DNA from: Cystobacter fuscus DSM 2262
GTDB taxonomy: Bacteria > Myxococcota > Myxococcia > Myxococcales > Myxococcaceae
Length of the DNA: 64,000 nucleotides
Direction of reading: 5' to 3'
Assembly: GCF_000335475.2 (NCBI RefSeq)
Contig: NZ_ANAH02000065.1
Span: 62,001 to 126,000 of the forward strand
The notes below the pieces were generated by a model. The model searched no databases. It was not told the DNA's origin and saw nothing but the letters and a program-made list of their open reading frames with translations. The position numbers and the translations under genes are program-made. Below, piece after piece: positions 20,186 to 29,471 of the stretch. Within the stretch, counting starts at the first letter, position 1, and every line of letters starts with the position of its first letter.

Positions 20186-21688
20186 ATGACTTCCACACTG
20201 CGGGTACTGCCTGTTCCAAAGTCCGCTGAGAGGCCATGGAAGTGGGTGGCCCTGTTTCTGGGGTCCATCGTGCTGGCGACTGGTTGCGCGACGGTGACCA
20301 CGGCCTCTGGCGACGGTGTGTTGCTGGACCACGGTCCTCTTGTTGCTCTGTCCGGGTCCGAGTTGAAGGTGGCACTGGCGAGCCCGACTGAAATTGTCAT
20401 GCGCGCGGTGCCCGGAGGCGCCGTGCGGGCGGACGCCTTCGACTATCTGCTGCTGCTCGCGGGACTGGACAACGTCAGTGAGGAACTCCCGCGAGACGCG
20501 ATCCTCACGCCCCAGAAGGCGGCTTTGGTGTTGGCTGGGCTGCTGCGCAAGCCCGTGACGCCTGGCTCGTTCCCGCCGCGCATGGCGGTCTGCCACCTGC
20601 TGCGCGAGGTGGTGGCGGGAGGGTCCGTTTCCCGTGAGGAGCTGTCTCGTCGCGTGGAGCGATTCAAGCGCGTGGCCGTGTTGCGGCCGGACGGCTATCT
20701 GGCCTGGGCACTCAACGGACGCACGCAGCAGAAGGTGGGTCCGGTGGCGTGGAAGGACGAGGCGTTTCGCGCCGGTCCCTTCGAACTGGGACGTTTCTAC
20801 TCCAGCCATGGAGGAGTCTTCCGGTCGGCGGACGCGCAATTGCGCCCCATCATGAAAGAGCCCCCACTGGCCGAGGAGTACGACGACGCCGACTACATCA
20901 GCCGCACACTGGATGGAGCGGAGGAGTCCTTCGTCGAGCTGTACCACGCCATGGGCCAGTTGCTCACGCACCCGCTGGACAGCCTCGCGGCGCTGCAACG
21001 CCTTCCGGCGGGAGTGGCGGCCCTCATCGCGTCCTCTCCGGACTACTTCGAGCGCTTCCGGTACATGACTCGGGGCGAGCAGGTGAAGGCGCTCTCGAAG
21101 TTGATGACCCAGCTCTTCGTCACCTTTGGCGCGGTCAAGGGCACGACCAGCACGTTGACGAGAACCTTCTCGGGAACGGAGGCCACCGTGCCCGTCCTGT
21201 CCCTCTCGGCCGAGGGGGCGCTGATGGTGGAGCGCGTCGCGGTACCGGTGGGGAAGGTGGCCACGGTGCTGAGCGGTGGGCCATGGGCGGCGATCATCGT
21301 CCAGCAGGCACATGGGGCTGCTACCGGAGCCTCGGAGGCATCGCGGGGACAGATGCGGCCCGCCGCGGAGGAGCTTCTTCAGCAGGCCACCCGGCTCCCC
21401 CCCGAGCGCCTCGGCGGGTACCGAATCTTTGGAAACAAGGGGTTGGTGGGTCAGACCTTCCAGCGGAATATCTTGTTGATCGAGGCCGACAAGGGAGCAG
21501 CTTTGAGCAGATTGATAGCGGCCCTCGAGGCTGAAGCGCGCGCCGCGGGCGCCTCTCGGCTGAGCATTACGGGGCATGCCGTGATCAACAAGGGATTCTT
21601 GAAGCCGGAAATCGCGCAGCGGTTCGGGTTTGAACTCCGGCTCATCAACAAAGACACCATTGAGTTGGTCAAGGAGTTGCGGCCATGA
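20186..21688 (+). CDS. Toxin-like lipoprotein (possible SitA-type polymorphic toxin)
   Basis: About 500 residues. ATG 20186 follows GGGGGG and gives a signal peptide ending VLATGC (lipobox); an ATG at 20159 is an alternative. The middle part (LLREVVAGGSVSREEL, DGYLAWALNGRTQQKVG, FELGRFYSSHGGVFRSADA) matches a family I know as widespread in myxobacteria. A Gly/Ala hydrophobic stretch near 21250-21320 is followed by a compact C-terminal domain (LSITGHAVINKGFLKPEIAQ, FGFELRLINKDTIELV). Lipoprotein leader, conserved body, separate C-terminal domain and a tiny overlapping downstream gene fit the contact-transferred SitA toxin plan. Toxicity itself is inference; no catalytic site is recognised. Confidence 0.6.
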   Translation: MTSTLRVLPVPKSAERPWKWVALFLGSIVLATGCATVTTASGDGVLLDHGPLVALSGSELKVALASPTEIVMRAVPGGAVRADAFDYLLLLAGLDNVSEELPRDAILTPQKAALVLAGLLRKPVTPGSFPPRMAVCHLLREVVAGGSVSREELSRRVERFKRVAVLRPDGYLAWALNGRTQQKVGPVAWKDEAFRAGPFELGRFYSSHGGVFRSADAQLRPIMKEPPLAEEYDDADYISRTLDGAEESFVELYHAMGQLLTHPLDSLAALQRLPAGVAALIASSPDYFERFRYMTRGEQVKALSKLMTQLFVTFGAVKGTTSTLTRTFSGTEATVPVLSLSAEGALMVERVAVPVGKVATVLSGGPWAAIIVQQAHGAATGASEASRGQMRPAAEELLQQATRLPPERLGGYRIFGNKGLVGQTFQRNILLIEADKGAALSRLIAALEAEARAAGASRLSITGHAVINKGFLKPEIAQRFGFELRLINKDTIELVKELRP

Positions 21689-22140
21689 CAAGTCTCAGCG
21701 CGGAGGCGAGGCGTCAGAGGCTTCTTCGGAAATTCCACCACTCAGGTGACGCGGGGAAGTGGACACGCCCCTTCGATGGTTTTCCGGCGGATGTACGCGC
21801 GAACCTGCTCCACGTGGCCGCCGTCCAGGACGGGGAATTGCCGGTGCTTTCATATTTCCGAGATCCACGGCATTGGGTGTTACTCACGACGGAGCGGGTC
21901 GTGGCCTCGCGGCCTGAAGGTCTCCTGAGTCTTCGCTGGAGCGACATCGAAGGCGCGACGGTGGATGCCACTCACGCGAACGAAGCCCTGGCCTCCCTTC
22001 CGGAAGGAAAGCTGGCCCTCAATCGCCTGAAGGTTCTGCTCCAGGGAGGAAGGGCCGTGGAGTTGGAGCTGGAAGCCGGGGCGTCGTTCCTTGGTTTCTG
22101 GAACGCCTTGAAGATGGTGGCCTCCCTTCGTCACGCATGA
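21685..22140 (+). CDS. Small cytoplasmic protein, putative cognate immunity protein
   Basis: A 151-residue protein whose ATG overlaps the stop of the toxin-like lipoprotein (ATGA). It is soluble, without signal peptide, and its middle (DPRHWVLLTTERVVASRPEG, LLSLRWSDIEGATV) resembles a bacterial PH-like fold. Tight coupling to a toxin-like gene and lack of enzyme motifs make immunity the leading idea, but nothing in the sequence proves it. Confidence 0.5.
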   Translation: MTSLSAEARRQRLLRKFHHSGDAGKWTRPFDGFPADVRANLLHVAAVQDGELPVLSYFRDPRHWVLLTTERVVASRPEGLLSLRWSDIEGATVDATHANEALASLPEGKLALNRLKVLLQGGRAVELELEAGASFLGFWNALKMVASLRHA

Positions 22141-22146
22141 GCCCCT

Positions 22147-25100
22147 TCACGGGGAGCGCGGCCCGGCAACTCGCTCCAGGGTGAGGCGCGCGAGCCGGAG
22201 GATCTCCTCCTCGGAGAGTTGCCGGGTGGGGATGAGGTTGCGATCCGCCTTGAGCTGGCGTGTGGCCCCCTCGGCCTGGAGGTGGAACTGTCCCTGCTCC
22301 TGCGCGGCGAGCTTCTGGGTCCCATCCGCGCCCCGGCCGTTGGAGAACAGCGGCTTGAGCTTCTTGAGCGCCGTGTCCTCCTTCACGCGGCCCACCAGCC
22401 AGGTGCCCACGTTCTCGCGGCACTTGTAGTCCAGGTCCCCCGGGCTCTGGGTCGCCAGCATCACCCCCACGCCCGCCGAGCGCGCGCGCTTGAGCAGGCT
22501 CTCCATGGGTTGCTTCGTCGCGGGTTGGCCCAGCGCGGGCAGGTACAGGTCCGCCTCGTCGAAGAGCAGCACCGCCTGCAGCGTGGAGGAGGGGTGTTGG
22601 CTCGCCCAACGCAGGGTCTCCAGCAGGAGCTGGGACACCCAGAAGAGCACGCTCGGGGTGCCGCCCAGGAACTTGGTGCTGATGACGCTCAGCCGCGCCC
22701 GTCCCGTTCCCCCCGCGCCACTCCGGCCGAGCAGCGCCTCCAGATCGAGCCGTTCCCCGCTCGCGGACAACAGCACGCGCGAGTTGAGGCGCAGCATGGT
22801 GAGATCCTGGGTGAGCTTCGTGAAGGACTTGGGATCCAGGCCCTCCGCCTCGCGCACGAGCTCCGGATCCGCCGAGTGGATGAACTGCTGCAGCATTTCC
22901 AGTGTCACGTCCCGGCCGCCCAGGGGCCGGCGCACGAGCAACTGGAGCGCCTGGCCGAGCAGGGCGCGCGCGGACTTGTCCCGCGAACCGCTCTTGTACT
23001 CGAGCATGCCGGCGATGGCGTCCGCCGCCTGCTGCACGGCCTGCTCGCGCTCCTCTGCGGGCAGGGCATCCAAGCCCCGGGGCACCACGGGAATGGCCAG
23101 CGGACGTCCATCCGAGCGGCCCGGGGTGTAGAGCGCCACGTCCAGGCGCTCGCGCAACTGGCGGCGGCGCTCCTCGAGGGCCGGGTCCGCCAGGGGCTCG
23201 CTCCAGGCCTCCTCGCGTGCGTACCCGGCCAGGTCTCCCTTGCGGTCCACGAGGATGACGGGGATGTCGCGCGCGAGCAGCTGCTCCGCGATGTTGAGCG
23301 CCACCGTCGTCTTGCCGCTGCCGGTGCTCCCCAGGAAGGCGCTGTGCCGGGTGAGTACCTCCGGATCCAGGGTGATGATGCTCTCGAAGAGCCCCTCCTG
23401 GGTGCCCAGACGCAACGGACCCGTGGGCGTCCGGGGCCGCGGCGCACTCGTCTTCGGAGGAGCGTCCGGGGACTTCGGTGCGGGGGCCGTGGCGTCCTGG
23501 CTCGGACGTGGCCCGGAGGCGGGCCCTCCCGATCCAGACGGCGGCTGGCCCTGGCGGGAGCTGCCGTTGGGGTCGATTCCCAGGATGTCTCCCAGCAGCT
23601 TCAGCCGGGTGAGGGGCCGTTGCGCCTGGCGCCAGGCATTCAAGGCGCTCGCGTCGTGGGGCTTCTGGAGGAAGGCGCGCAGCGCCAGCAGGTCGCGCAG
23701 ATCTCCATCTCCGAGCACCACCCGGCGTCCCCCCTTCTTCTGCAGCCGCAGGAACTGCTCGGCCACGACGGTGCCCGTGCTCGAGGGAAATTCGGTGGTC
23801 CGCACCAGCACGGGCACCTGTCCCTTGGCGGATTGGATCGCCTCGGCCATCTGCCGGCCCAGGTGCCCGCCCCGGGAGGACTTGTTGCAGAGCGCGACGA
23901 GGAGCCGCTGGCCCTCGGGTCCCGAGGTGAGCTCCAGGGAGGCGCCGTCCCGCGTCCGCACGGTGACGCGCGCCGCGCTGTCCAGCTCGTCGTTGGCCGT
24001 CTTCAGGCTCCAGGCGAGCAGGATGGAAAGATCCTCGTCCTCCGTGGGCACTTGCGCCTGGAAGGTCGCGCGGAAGTCGATCCACGCCTGTTCCAGCTCC
24101 GCGACTGGCGTGGGCTGTGGCGGGTGCCCCTCCGTCTTCCCTCCGCCCTGCGCCGGGCCCTCCAGGGGGAAGCGCTCGGGCAAGCGGCCCTCCTGGATGG
24201 CGTGGTCGCGGTAGCGGCGGAGCAGATCCAACACATCGCGGGGACGCCAGCCGCTCAGCGACTCGAAGCCCGCCGGAGGGAAGGGCCAGGTGGGATCGCC
24301 CGGATCGAACGCGGCCCCCCGCCGCTCGTAGAGGACCTTCAAGCGCAGCGCCGCGATGTCCCGCGCCGTCTGGGCCGTCACCAGGTGATCGAGCTGCACG
24401 GGCTCGGGATCATGCTCGATGCGATCGAGCATGGGGCGCATGAGCCCCTCGCGCGCGCTGACCCAGAAGTCGGACAGGCAGCAGACCACGATGATCGCCG
24501 TAGGCACGTTGCCCGCGAGGTGGACGAGGAAGTTCATCGCCCGGCGGAAGGGGGGCTCCATGCCCGGCCGCAAGGCGAAGTCGGCGATGTCCTCCACCTG
24601 GTCCACGCACAGCACGAACGCCTGGCCCAGCACTCCCAGCAGGTGGCCCACCTGCTCCAGCATCCACTGCGGTCCCTCCTCGTCGGCATGGGAGACGAGG
24701 TTGCCGAGCACCCGGGCATCCGCCGGGGACAGCTCCCGGCAGCGCATCCACTGGAGCACCGCGTGGTGCAGGCGCACGTCCCGGTGCTGGAGGAAGAGCA
24801 GGGCGCGCAGCAGATCCACGGACACCGCGCGGAAGCGGGGATCCTCCCGATGCAACTCGTAGGCGACCGTGGACACCATCTCGTGCAGCTCCTCGTCCTC
24901 GAGGATGCGCTCGGCGGCGATGAGGGGGGCGAAGACGCTCTTGCAGGTGCCCATCAGCGCGTCCGACAGCTTCATCAGCCCCGAGGTCTCGTCCACGCGC
25001 TCGTCATAGGGGCGGTCGAGCGAGTCCATCACGCAGCGCAACACGTGGCGCCCGTAGTGGGGCGTGTCGACCGTCATCGGCAGGTAGCCGACATAGCCCT

Positions 25101-25371
25101 GGGTACGTCCGTGCACGAGGTTGCGGAACGCGCGCACCAGGTGCGTCTTGCCGCTGCCGGACTCGCCGCGCAACAAGAGGATCTTCCCCGTGTCGGGTGG
25201 GGGCGAGGCCACGGCGCGATTCAACAGCCGTTGGAAGGCACGCCGCGCGGTGGCGTTGACGGACTCCACGTCGAAGGGATCCTGCTTCCACAGGTGCTGG
25301 CCCTGCTGGACGCCGCTGAACACCTCTTCGCCGTCGGTGAGGAAGGCCTTGAGTCGGGGATCGGAGGTCAT
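22147..25371 (-). CDS. Dual-domain ATPase: N-terminal AAA (Orc/KAP-like) plus C-terminal HerA-like
   Basis: A 1074-residue protein with two P-loop domains. The first has Walker A GESGSGKT at residues 69-76 and FVLCVDQVEDIADF as Walker B. The middle (about 410-640) is a mixed region ending in a Pro/Ser-rich linker. The second domain has GSTGSGKTTVALNIAEQLL near residue 680, LLFDEADLYLP near 940 and GVGVMLATQSPGDLD, the pattern of HerA/FtsK-like translocases (DUF87 type). It overlaps the upstream winged-helix-like gene by 4 bp. The combination suggests a DNA-handling machine, possibly antiphage defence, but I know no named system with this layout. Confidence 0.75.
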   Translation of the reverse strand: MTSDPRLKAFLTDGEEVFSGVQQGQHLWKQDPFDVESVNATARRAFQRLLNRAVASPPPDTGKILLLRGESGSGKTHLVRAFRNLVHGRTQGYVGYLPMTVDTPHYGRHVLRCVMDSLDRPYDERVDETSGLMKLSDALMGTCKSVFAPLIAAERILEDEELHEMVSTVAYELHREDPRFRAVSVDLLRALLFLQHRDVRLHHAVLQWMRCRELSPADARVLGNLVSHADEEGPQWMLEQVGHLLGVLGQAFVLCVDQVEDIADFALRPGMEPPFRRAMNFLVHLAGNVPTAIIVVCCLSDFWVSAREGLMRPMLDRIEHDPEPVQLDHLVTAQTARDIAALRLKVLYERRGAAFDPGDPTWPFPPAGFESLSGWRPRDVLDLLRRYRDHAIQEGRLPERFPLEGPAQGGGKTEGHPPQPTPVAELEQAWIDFRATFQAQVPTEDEDLSILLAWSLKTANDELDSAARVTVRTRDGASLELTSGPEGQRLLVALCNKSSRGGHLGRQMAEAIQSAKGQVPVLVRTTEFPSSTGTVVAEQFLRLQKKGGRRVVLGDGDLRDLLALRAFLQKPHDASALNAWRQAQRPLTRLKLLGDILGIDPNGSSRQGQPPSGSGGPASGPRPSQDATAPAPKSPDAPPKTSAPRPRTPTGPLRLGTQEGLFESIITLDPEVLTRHSAFLGSTGSGKTTVALNIAEQLLARDIPVILVDRKGDLAGYAREEAWSEPLADPALEERRRQLRERLDVALYTPGRSDGRPLAIPVVPRGLDALPAEEREQAVQQAADAIAGMLEYKSGSRDKSARALLGQALQLLVRRPLGGRDVTLEMLQQFIHSADPELVREAEGLDPKSFTKLTQDLTMLRLNSRVLLSASGERLDLEALLGRSGAGGTGRARLSVISTKFLGGTPSVLFWVSQLLLETLRWASQHPSSTLQAVLLFDEADLYLPALGQPATKQPMESLLKRARSAGVGVMLATQSPGDLDYKCRENVGTWLVGRVKEDTALKKLKPLFSNGRGADGTQKLAAQEQGQFHLQAEGATRQLKADRNLIPTRQLSEEEILRLARLTLERVAGPRSP

Positions 25372-26405
25372 GGACGTTCCTGGGCAGGGGAGTCGACGAC
25401 GACGAAGTGGAAGCGGGCACCCGGGGTGCGCACCTCGGATTCGGCCACCACGGTGGGATCCATGGCCGACACGAGATCCGCCCGGCTCAGCGACAGCCGC
25501 CGGGCGCGGTTGGCCTCCAGGAGCGCGGCGTTGAAGGACTCGCGGTCACGCCACGCCGGTTGGAGGGCCCGCCACACATGGGCGATGAACACCTTGTCGG
25601 GCCCGAAGCGGTGGCCCGCCGGAAGCGACCGGGCCGTCGCGAGCACCTGCTCCGCGAAGCCCGAGGTGGCGCTCGGACGCGGAGCCGGGGCCGGGGTCTC
25701 GGGTGGGGGAGGAGGAGGCTCGGTGGCGGACGGGGGTTGTTCCCCGGAGAGCAGCCAGGCGCGCGCGTTGGCGAGCCGCACGGCGTCCGCGTCCACGCGG
25801 GTGGCCCCGGCGGCCCGCGCGGCGAGCTGCTCCAGCGCGTGGTCCGGGTCGGTCACCTCCAGCTCCAACAGGGAGCCCAGCAGGTGGGTCTGGACGGCGC
25901 TCAGCGTGAAGGGCCGGTGGGTGTCCACGCCGAGCTGGCGCCACAGGAGCCGGTCGCGCACCTGGAGGAGCGTGGGGTGGGGCTTGCCCCCGCCGCCGAG
26001 CTGGCGCTGGAGCAGGGCCGCGCGAAACCCATCGGCGTCCGCGAGCCACGCGAGCGTCGTGGGCGAGGAGGGCAGCCCCAGTCCGAGCGCCTGCAGGTAG
26101 GTGGCCTTGAACTTCTTCCACGTCAAGCCCCGGGGCCGGGCTTCCGTGCCGAGCAGGCGCAGCCCCCGGGCGAGGCCCCCGTCGGACAGGGTCAACCCCC
26201 CCCGAGGGCCCACGCTCACGAGCGACTCCTGGCGCAGGTGCTCGACGAGGGCCAGGCAACGCTGCTTCCACTGCGCGCGGCCGAGGTGGTGCTCCACGAG
26301 GGGACCGAGCGCCTCTTCCAGCTTCGAGCGGGAACCCTTGCGCTTGGGTTGGGTCATGAGCCAACAGAGGGCGAGCTCCGTCAACCGGGTATCGAGCGTG
26401 TCCAT
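25368..26405 (-). CDS. Partner of the dual ATPase, winged-helix-like, function unknown
   Basis: About 345 residues from ATG 26405 (MDTLDTRLTELALCWLMTQ). The N-terminus is helical and looks like a winged helix (SKLEEALGPLVEHHLG, LRQESLVSVGPRGGLTLSD). A Pro/Ala-rich linker (about 235-265) leads to a C-terminal domain (GFAEQVLATARSLPAGHRFG, KVFIAHVWRALQP) ending in FHFVVVDS. Its stop overlaps the ATPase start (ATGA), so they form an obligate pair. It may recognise DNA or regulate the ATPase. An in-frame start further upstream exists but looks non-coding. Confidence 0.65.
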   Translation of the reverse strand: MDTLDTRLTELALCWLMTQPKRKGSRSKLEEALGPLVEHHLGRAQWKQRCLALVEHLRQESLVSVGPRGGLTLSDGGLARGLRLLGTEARPRGLTWKKFKATYLQALGLGLPSSPTTLAWLADADGFRAALLQRQLGGGGKPHPTLLQVRDRLLWRQLGVDTHRPFTLSAVQTHLLGSLLELEVTDPDHALEQLAARAAGATRVDADAVRLANARAWLLSGEQPPSATEPPPPPPETPAPAPRPSATSGFAEQVLATARSLPAGHRFGPDKVFIAHVWRALQPAWRDRESFNAALLEANRARRLSLSRADLVSAMDPTVVAESEVRTPGARFHFVVVDSPAQERP

Positions 26406-26532
26406 GGAGCGCCCACACTCCCGCGAGCCTTCCGTGCCCTCAATCCCTCCGAAGGGGTATGGACAGGGGGAGCGCGCTTCCCCATGCGGTTGAGCGGGCA
26501 ATACGCGGCCGTTCCGCTAGTGTGGGCGGCGC

Positions 26533-27870
26533 ATGTTGACCTTCCTTCTGCTCGCCACGCTGGCCCAGGCCCCGGCGCTTCCCGGGAAAGAGCCCCCGGA
26601 ACCGGAAGACGTACCGGACGAAGCACCCCCGGCCGTGGTGCCTCCCCTGCCGGTGGCCACGCTGCCCCCGGCCACTCACGAACTCTTCGAGCGCATCAAG
26701 CGCCGCGTGGCCCAGGTGCGCATCATCGAGCGGCGCAGCGGCACCAAGTCGTCCATCGGCTCGGCGTTCTTCGTGGACGCCCAGGGCCACGCCGTCACCA
26801 ACTACCACGTCATCTCCAGCATCGTGCACCAGCCGGAGGACTACACCGTCGAGCTGGTGCGCGAGGGGCAGGACGCGCAGGCGGTGCCGGTGCGGGTGGT
26901 GGACGTGGACGTGGTGCACGACCTGGCCGTCATCCAGCAGGACGCGCCGGTGAAGGACTGGTTCGAGCTGGCGGCGACGGAGCCGCCCCAGGGCGCGCGG
27001 CTGTACGCCATGGGCAATCCGCACGACCTGGGCACCACCATCGTCGAGGGCACCTACAACGGCCTGGTGCAGGACGCGCTCTACGACAAGGTGCACTTCA
27101 GTGGCGCCATCAACCCGGGCATGAGCGGCGGCCCCACGGTGACGAGCGAGGGCCGGGTGGTGGGGGTCAACGTGGCCACCCTGGGCAACCAGCTCGGCTT
27201 CCTGGTGCCGGTGGTGCATGCCCGCGCGCTGGTGGAGCGGGCCCGGGGGCAGCAGGGAGGAGAGCCGGCGGCGCTGCTCGCCGTGGTGGGCGCGCAGTTG
27301 CTGGACAACCAGCAGCGCATCACCGAGCGCCTGCTGGCCGAGCCCCTGATGTCTCAAGGACTCGGGGATTACCGGGTGCCGGGCCGCTGGCGGCCCTTCC
27401 TCAAGTGCTGGGGCGACACGCCGCTCGAGCCGGAGAATCCGTACACCGTCACCCGCTACCAGTGCTCCTCCGAGGAGGACATCTTCCTGAGCGGAGAGCA
27501 CCGCACGGGGGTGGTGGCCTATGATCATGCCTTCGTGTCGAGCGACGAGCTGGGGCCGCTGCGCTTCGCGGCGCTCTACTCGGCCACCTTCGGCGACGAC
27601 GCGGGGGGCGTGGACGCCACGAAGGCGGACGTGACGAACTTCCGCTGCAAGACGGAGTTCGTGCAGGTGGGGGGCATGGCGGTGCGCACGGCGCTGTGCC
27701 TGCGCGCCTACAAGAAGTTCCCCGGCCTGTACGATCTGGCGCTCCGGGCGGCGACGAACAACGCGAGCACCTCGGGGGTGCAGACGAGCCTGGATCTGGC
27801 GGGGTTCTCCGCGGACAACGCCCGCGCGCTGGCGCGCCGCTACCTGGAGGCACTCGCGTGGACGAAGTGA
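26533..27870 (+). CDS. Secreted trypsin-like serine protease (S1C/HtrA-type fold)
   Basis: A 445-residue protein with a short signal peptide (MLTFLLLATLAQAPA) and a Pro-rich linker. The catalytic triad is visible: His in VTNYHVISS, Asp in VVHDLAVIQ, Ser in NPGMSGGPTV. No PDZ domain follows; instead the C-terminal 190 residues form an unknown domain with paired Cys (LKCWGDTP, YQCSSEEDIFL). Likely a periplasmic or surface protease. Its end overlaps the next gene by 13 bp, so the FHA protein is probably its functional partner. Confidence 0.85.
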   Translation: MLTFLLLATLAQAPALPGKEPPEPEDVPDEAPPAVVPPLPVATLPPATHELFERIKRRVAQVRIIERRSGTKSSIGSAFFVDAQGHAVTNYHVISSIVHQPEDYTVELVREGQDAQAVPVRVVDVDVVHDLAVIQQDAPVKDWFELAATEPPQGARLYAMGNPHDLGTTIVEGTYNGLVQDALYDKVHFSGAINPGMSGGPTVTSEGRVVGVNVATLGNQLGFLVPVVHARALVERARGQQGGEPAALLAVVGAQLLDNQQRITERLLAEPLMSQGLGDYRVPGRWRPFLKCWGDTPLEPENPYTVTRYQCSSEEDIFLSGEHRTGVVAYDHAFVSSDELGPLRFAALYSATFGDDAGGVDATKADVTNFRCKTEFVQVGGMAVRTALCLRAYKKFPGLYDLALRAATNNASTSGVQTSLDLAGFSADNARALARRYLEALAWTK

Positions 27871-28832
27871 TCTTCCTGGAGGTGTTGGAGGGGGATGACG
27901 TGGTGGCCTCGCGGCACCGGCTGGAGCGCTTTCCGGCGACGGTGGGACGGGGCTACACCAACGACGTCATCCTGGACGATCCGAAGGTGTCGGCCTCGCA
28001 CCTGCGCATCGAGCGCACGGAGGAGGGGGTGCTGGTGCTGCGGGACGTGGGCAGCCACAACGGCACGTTCCGGGTGGCCCCCTGGGCACGGCTGGCGGAG
28101 CTGGTGCTCACGGATGATGCGCGCGTGGCGGTGGGGGACACGATCCTGCGCTTCCGCGGCCGCAACCACCCCGTGGAGGACACGCGCATCTCGGCGGCGA
28201 CGGTGGCGCCCCGCCATCGCCTCTTCGAGCGGCCCTTCGCCTTCCCGGCGACGCTGGCGGCGACGGTGGTGGTCGCCCTGCTCGACGAGTACCTGACGAA
28301 CTTCCAGAAGACGAACTGGGGCGCGCTCGCGCTGGCGGTGGTGCTGCCGGTGTCCGCCGCCTTCGTCTGGTCGGGGCTGTGGTCGTTGGCGAGCAAGGTG
28401 ACGCGGCGGCACTTCCACTTCGGGGCCCATGGCACCATTGGAAGCCTGGGGCTGCTCGGGGTGATCGTCGTTCCCATGCTGCTGAACCTGGTGGCGTACA
28501 GCCTGGCGCTGGGCGCGTGGACGCGGTGGCTGTTCCTGGCGGGCACCCTGGGGTGGGTGGGCTTCGTGCTCTTCCACCACCTGCGCTACGTGACGCGAGC
28601 GGAGCCCCGGAGGCTCGGCTTCATGCTCGGGGGAGTGCTCGTGTGCCTCGGGGCGCTGACGCAAGCGGACTCGCTCCTGGACGAGGAGGAGTTCTCGTCC
28701 TCCCTGCCGGTGGAGCGCACGGTATTGCCGCCCGCGCTCCGGGTGGTGCCCGCCCGGAGCATGGACTCCTTCTTCGAGGACACGCGCGAGTTGCAGACGG
28801 AGGTGGACGAACTCGCGAAGGAGAAGCCCTGA
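27858..28832 (+). CDS. FHA-domain integral membrane protein
   Basis: About 324 residues from GTG 27858, with a GGAGG ribosome site 8 bp before. The FHA domain (about 5-100) shows ATVGRGYTNDVILDDPKVSA and VGSHNGTF, the phosphothreonine-binding pattern. Five hydrophobic helices follow (for example ALALAVVLPVSAAFVW, LLGVIVVPMLLNLVAYSL), then a short soluble tail (FFEDTRELQTEVDEL). It therefore ties phospho-signalling in the cytoplasm to the membrane. Co-translated with the protease before it; it may sense or regulate protease export. Confidence 0.82.
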   Translation: MDEVIFLEVLEGDDVVASRHRLERFPATVGRGYTNDVILDDPKVSASHLRIERTEEGVLVLRDVGSHNGTFRVAPWARLAELVLTDDARVAVGDTILRFRGRNHPVEDTRISAATVAPRHRLFERPFAFPATLAATVVVALLDEYLTNFQKTNWGALALAVVLPVSAAFVWSGLWSLASKVTRRHFHFGAHGTIGSLGLLGVIVVPMLLNLVAYSLALGAWTRWLFLAGTLGWVGFVLFHHLRYVTRAEPRRLGFMLGGVLVCLGALTQADSLLDEEEFSSSLPVERTVLPPALRVVPARSMDSFFEDTRELQTEVDELAKEKP

Positions 28833-28913
28833 GCGGTCAGAAGCCGCGCACGGCGTGGGGCTACCTTCTTCACCGCCTCCACGACGTCCCAGGGCTCATT
28901 CCTCGTGGAGGCC

Positions 28914-29471
28914 TCATAGTCGCGCAAGGGAGAAGGGGTAGATTGCGCGATGATGGACGTTGCGGTGGTGCACCGCGAGGTAGGGCTCGTTGCCAATCTG
29001 GATGACGCTCTGCGCGGGCGGATCGGCTTGCTGGCCGAACCACGCGTCTGCCTCCGCTCGCGTATTGAACGTGGCGACCGCTGGCGGGAGACCCGCCTCC
29101 AGCATTTCCTGGAGATGGTAGGCGAGGGCGGGGTGCGGGCCGAGCGAGCGACGGTCGGGGTCGCGCAGATACACGACCATGTAATACGCGTCCCCGATGA
29201 GCACGTAGGTCAGATGAGGCGGCTTGGGATGCGCATGCAGCCATGCGTCCGCTTCCTCGCGGGTCTTGAAGACGGCGACGACGGGAGGAGGCTCATGAGC
29301 GGAGAGGCTCTTGCGGTAGTCCTCGAAGTCATAGGAGTGACCCGTGGATGAAATGAATCGGATGGCGTCGATGGCAACGAGGAGCAGCTCCTTTTCTTTC
29401 GGCGAAGGGTTGTCCTCGCGAAGCCGTCCGAGCAGTCCCTCCACTTCAAGAGAAAGCTCTTCAATCGTCAT
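28914..29471 (-). CDS. Small soluble protein of a myxobacterial lipoprotein/partner pair
   Basis: A 185-residue protein starting MTIEELSLEVEGLL. It carries two copies of a similar motif: VVAVFKTREEADAWLHAHPK and AVATFNTRAEADAWFGQQAD, each followed by a Tyr-rich strand (YVLIGDAYYMVVYLRD, IQIGNEPYLAVHHRN). I recognise it as a common myxobacterial family, encoded just after small Cys-rich lipoproteins. Its ATG overlaps the lipoprotein stop by 4 bp. An immunity-like or binding role is plausible but unproven. Confidence 0.62.
   Translation of the reverse strand: MTIEELSLEVEGLLGRLREDNPSPKEKELLLVAIDAIRFISSTGHSYDFEDYRKSLSAHEPPPVVAVFKTREEADAWLHAHPKPPHLTYVLIGDAYYMVVYLRDPDRRSLGPHPALAYHLQEMLEAGLPPAVATFNTRAEADAWFGQQADPPAQSVIQIGNEPYLAVHHRNVHHRAIYPFSLARL

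Noticed and set aside
22219-26100. Plus-strand open frame of about 1293 codons opposite the dual ATPase
   Set aside because: Low-complexity shadow of the ATPase and its partner, which have real motifs and start/stop overlap.
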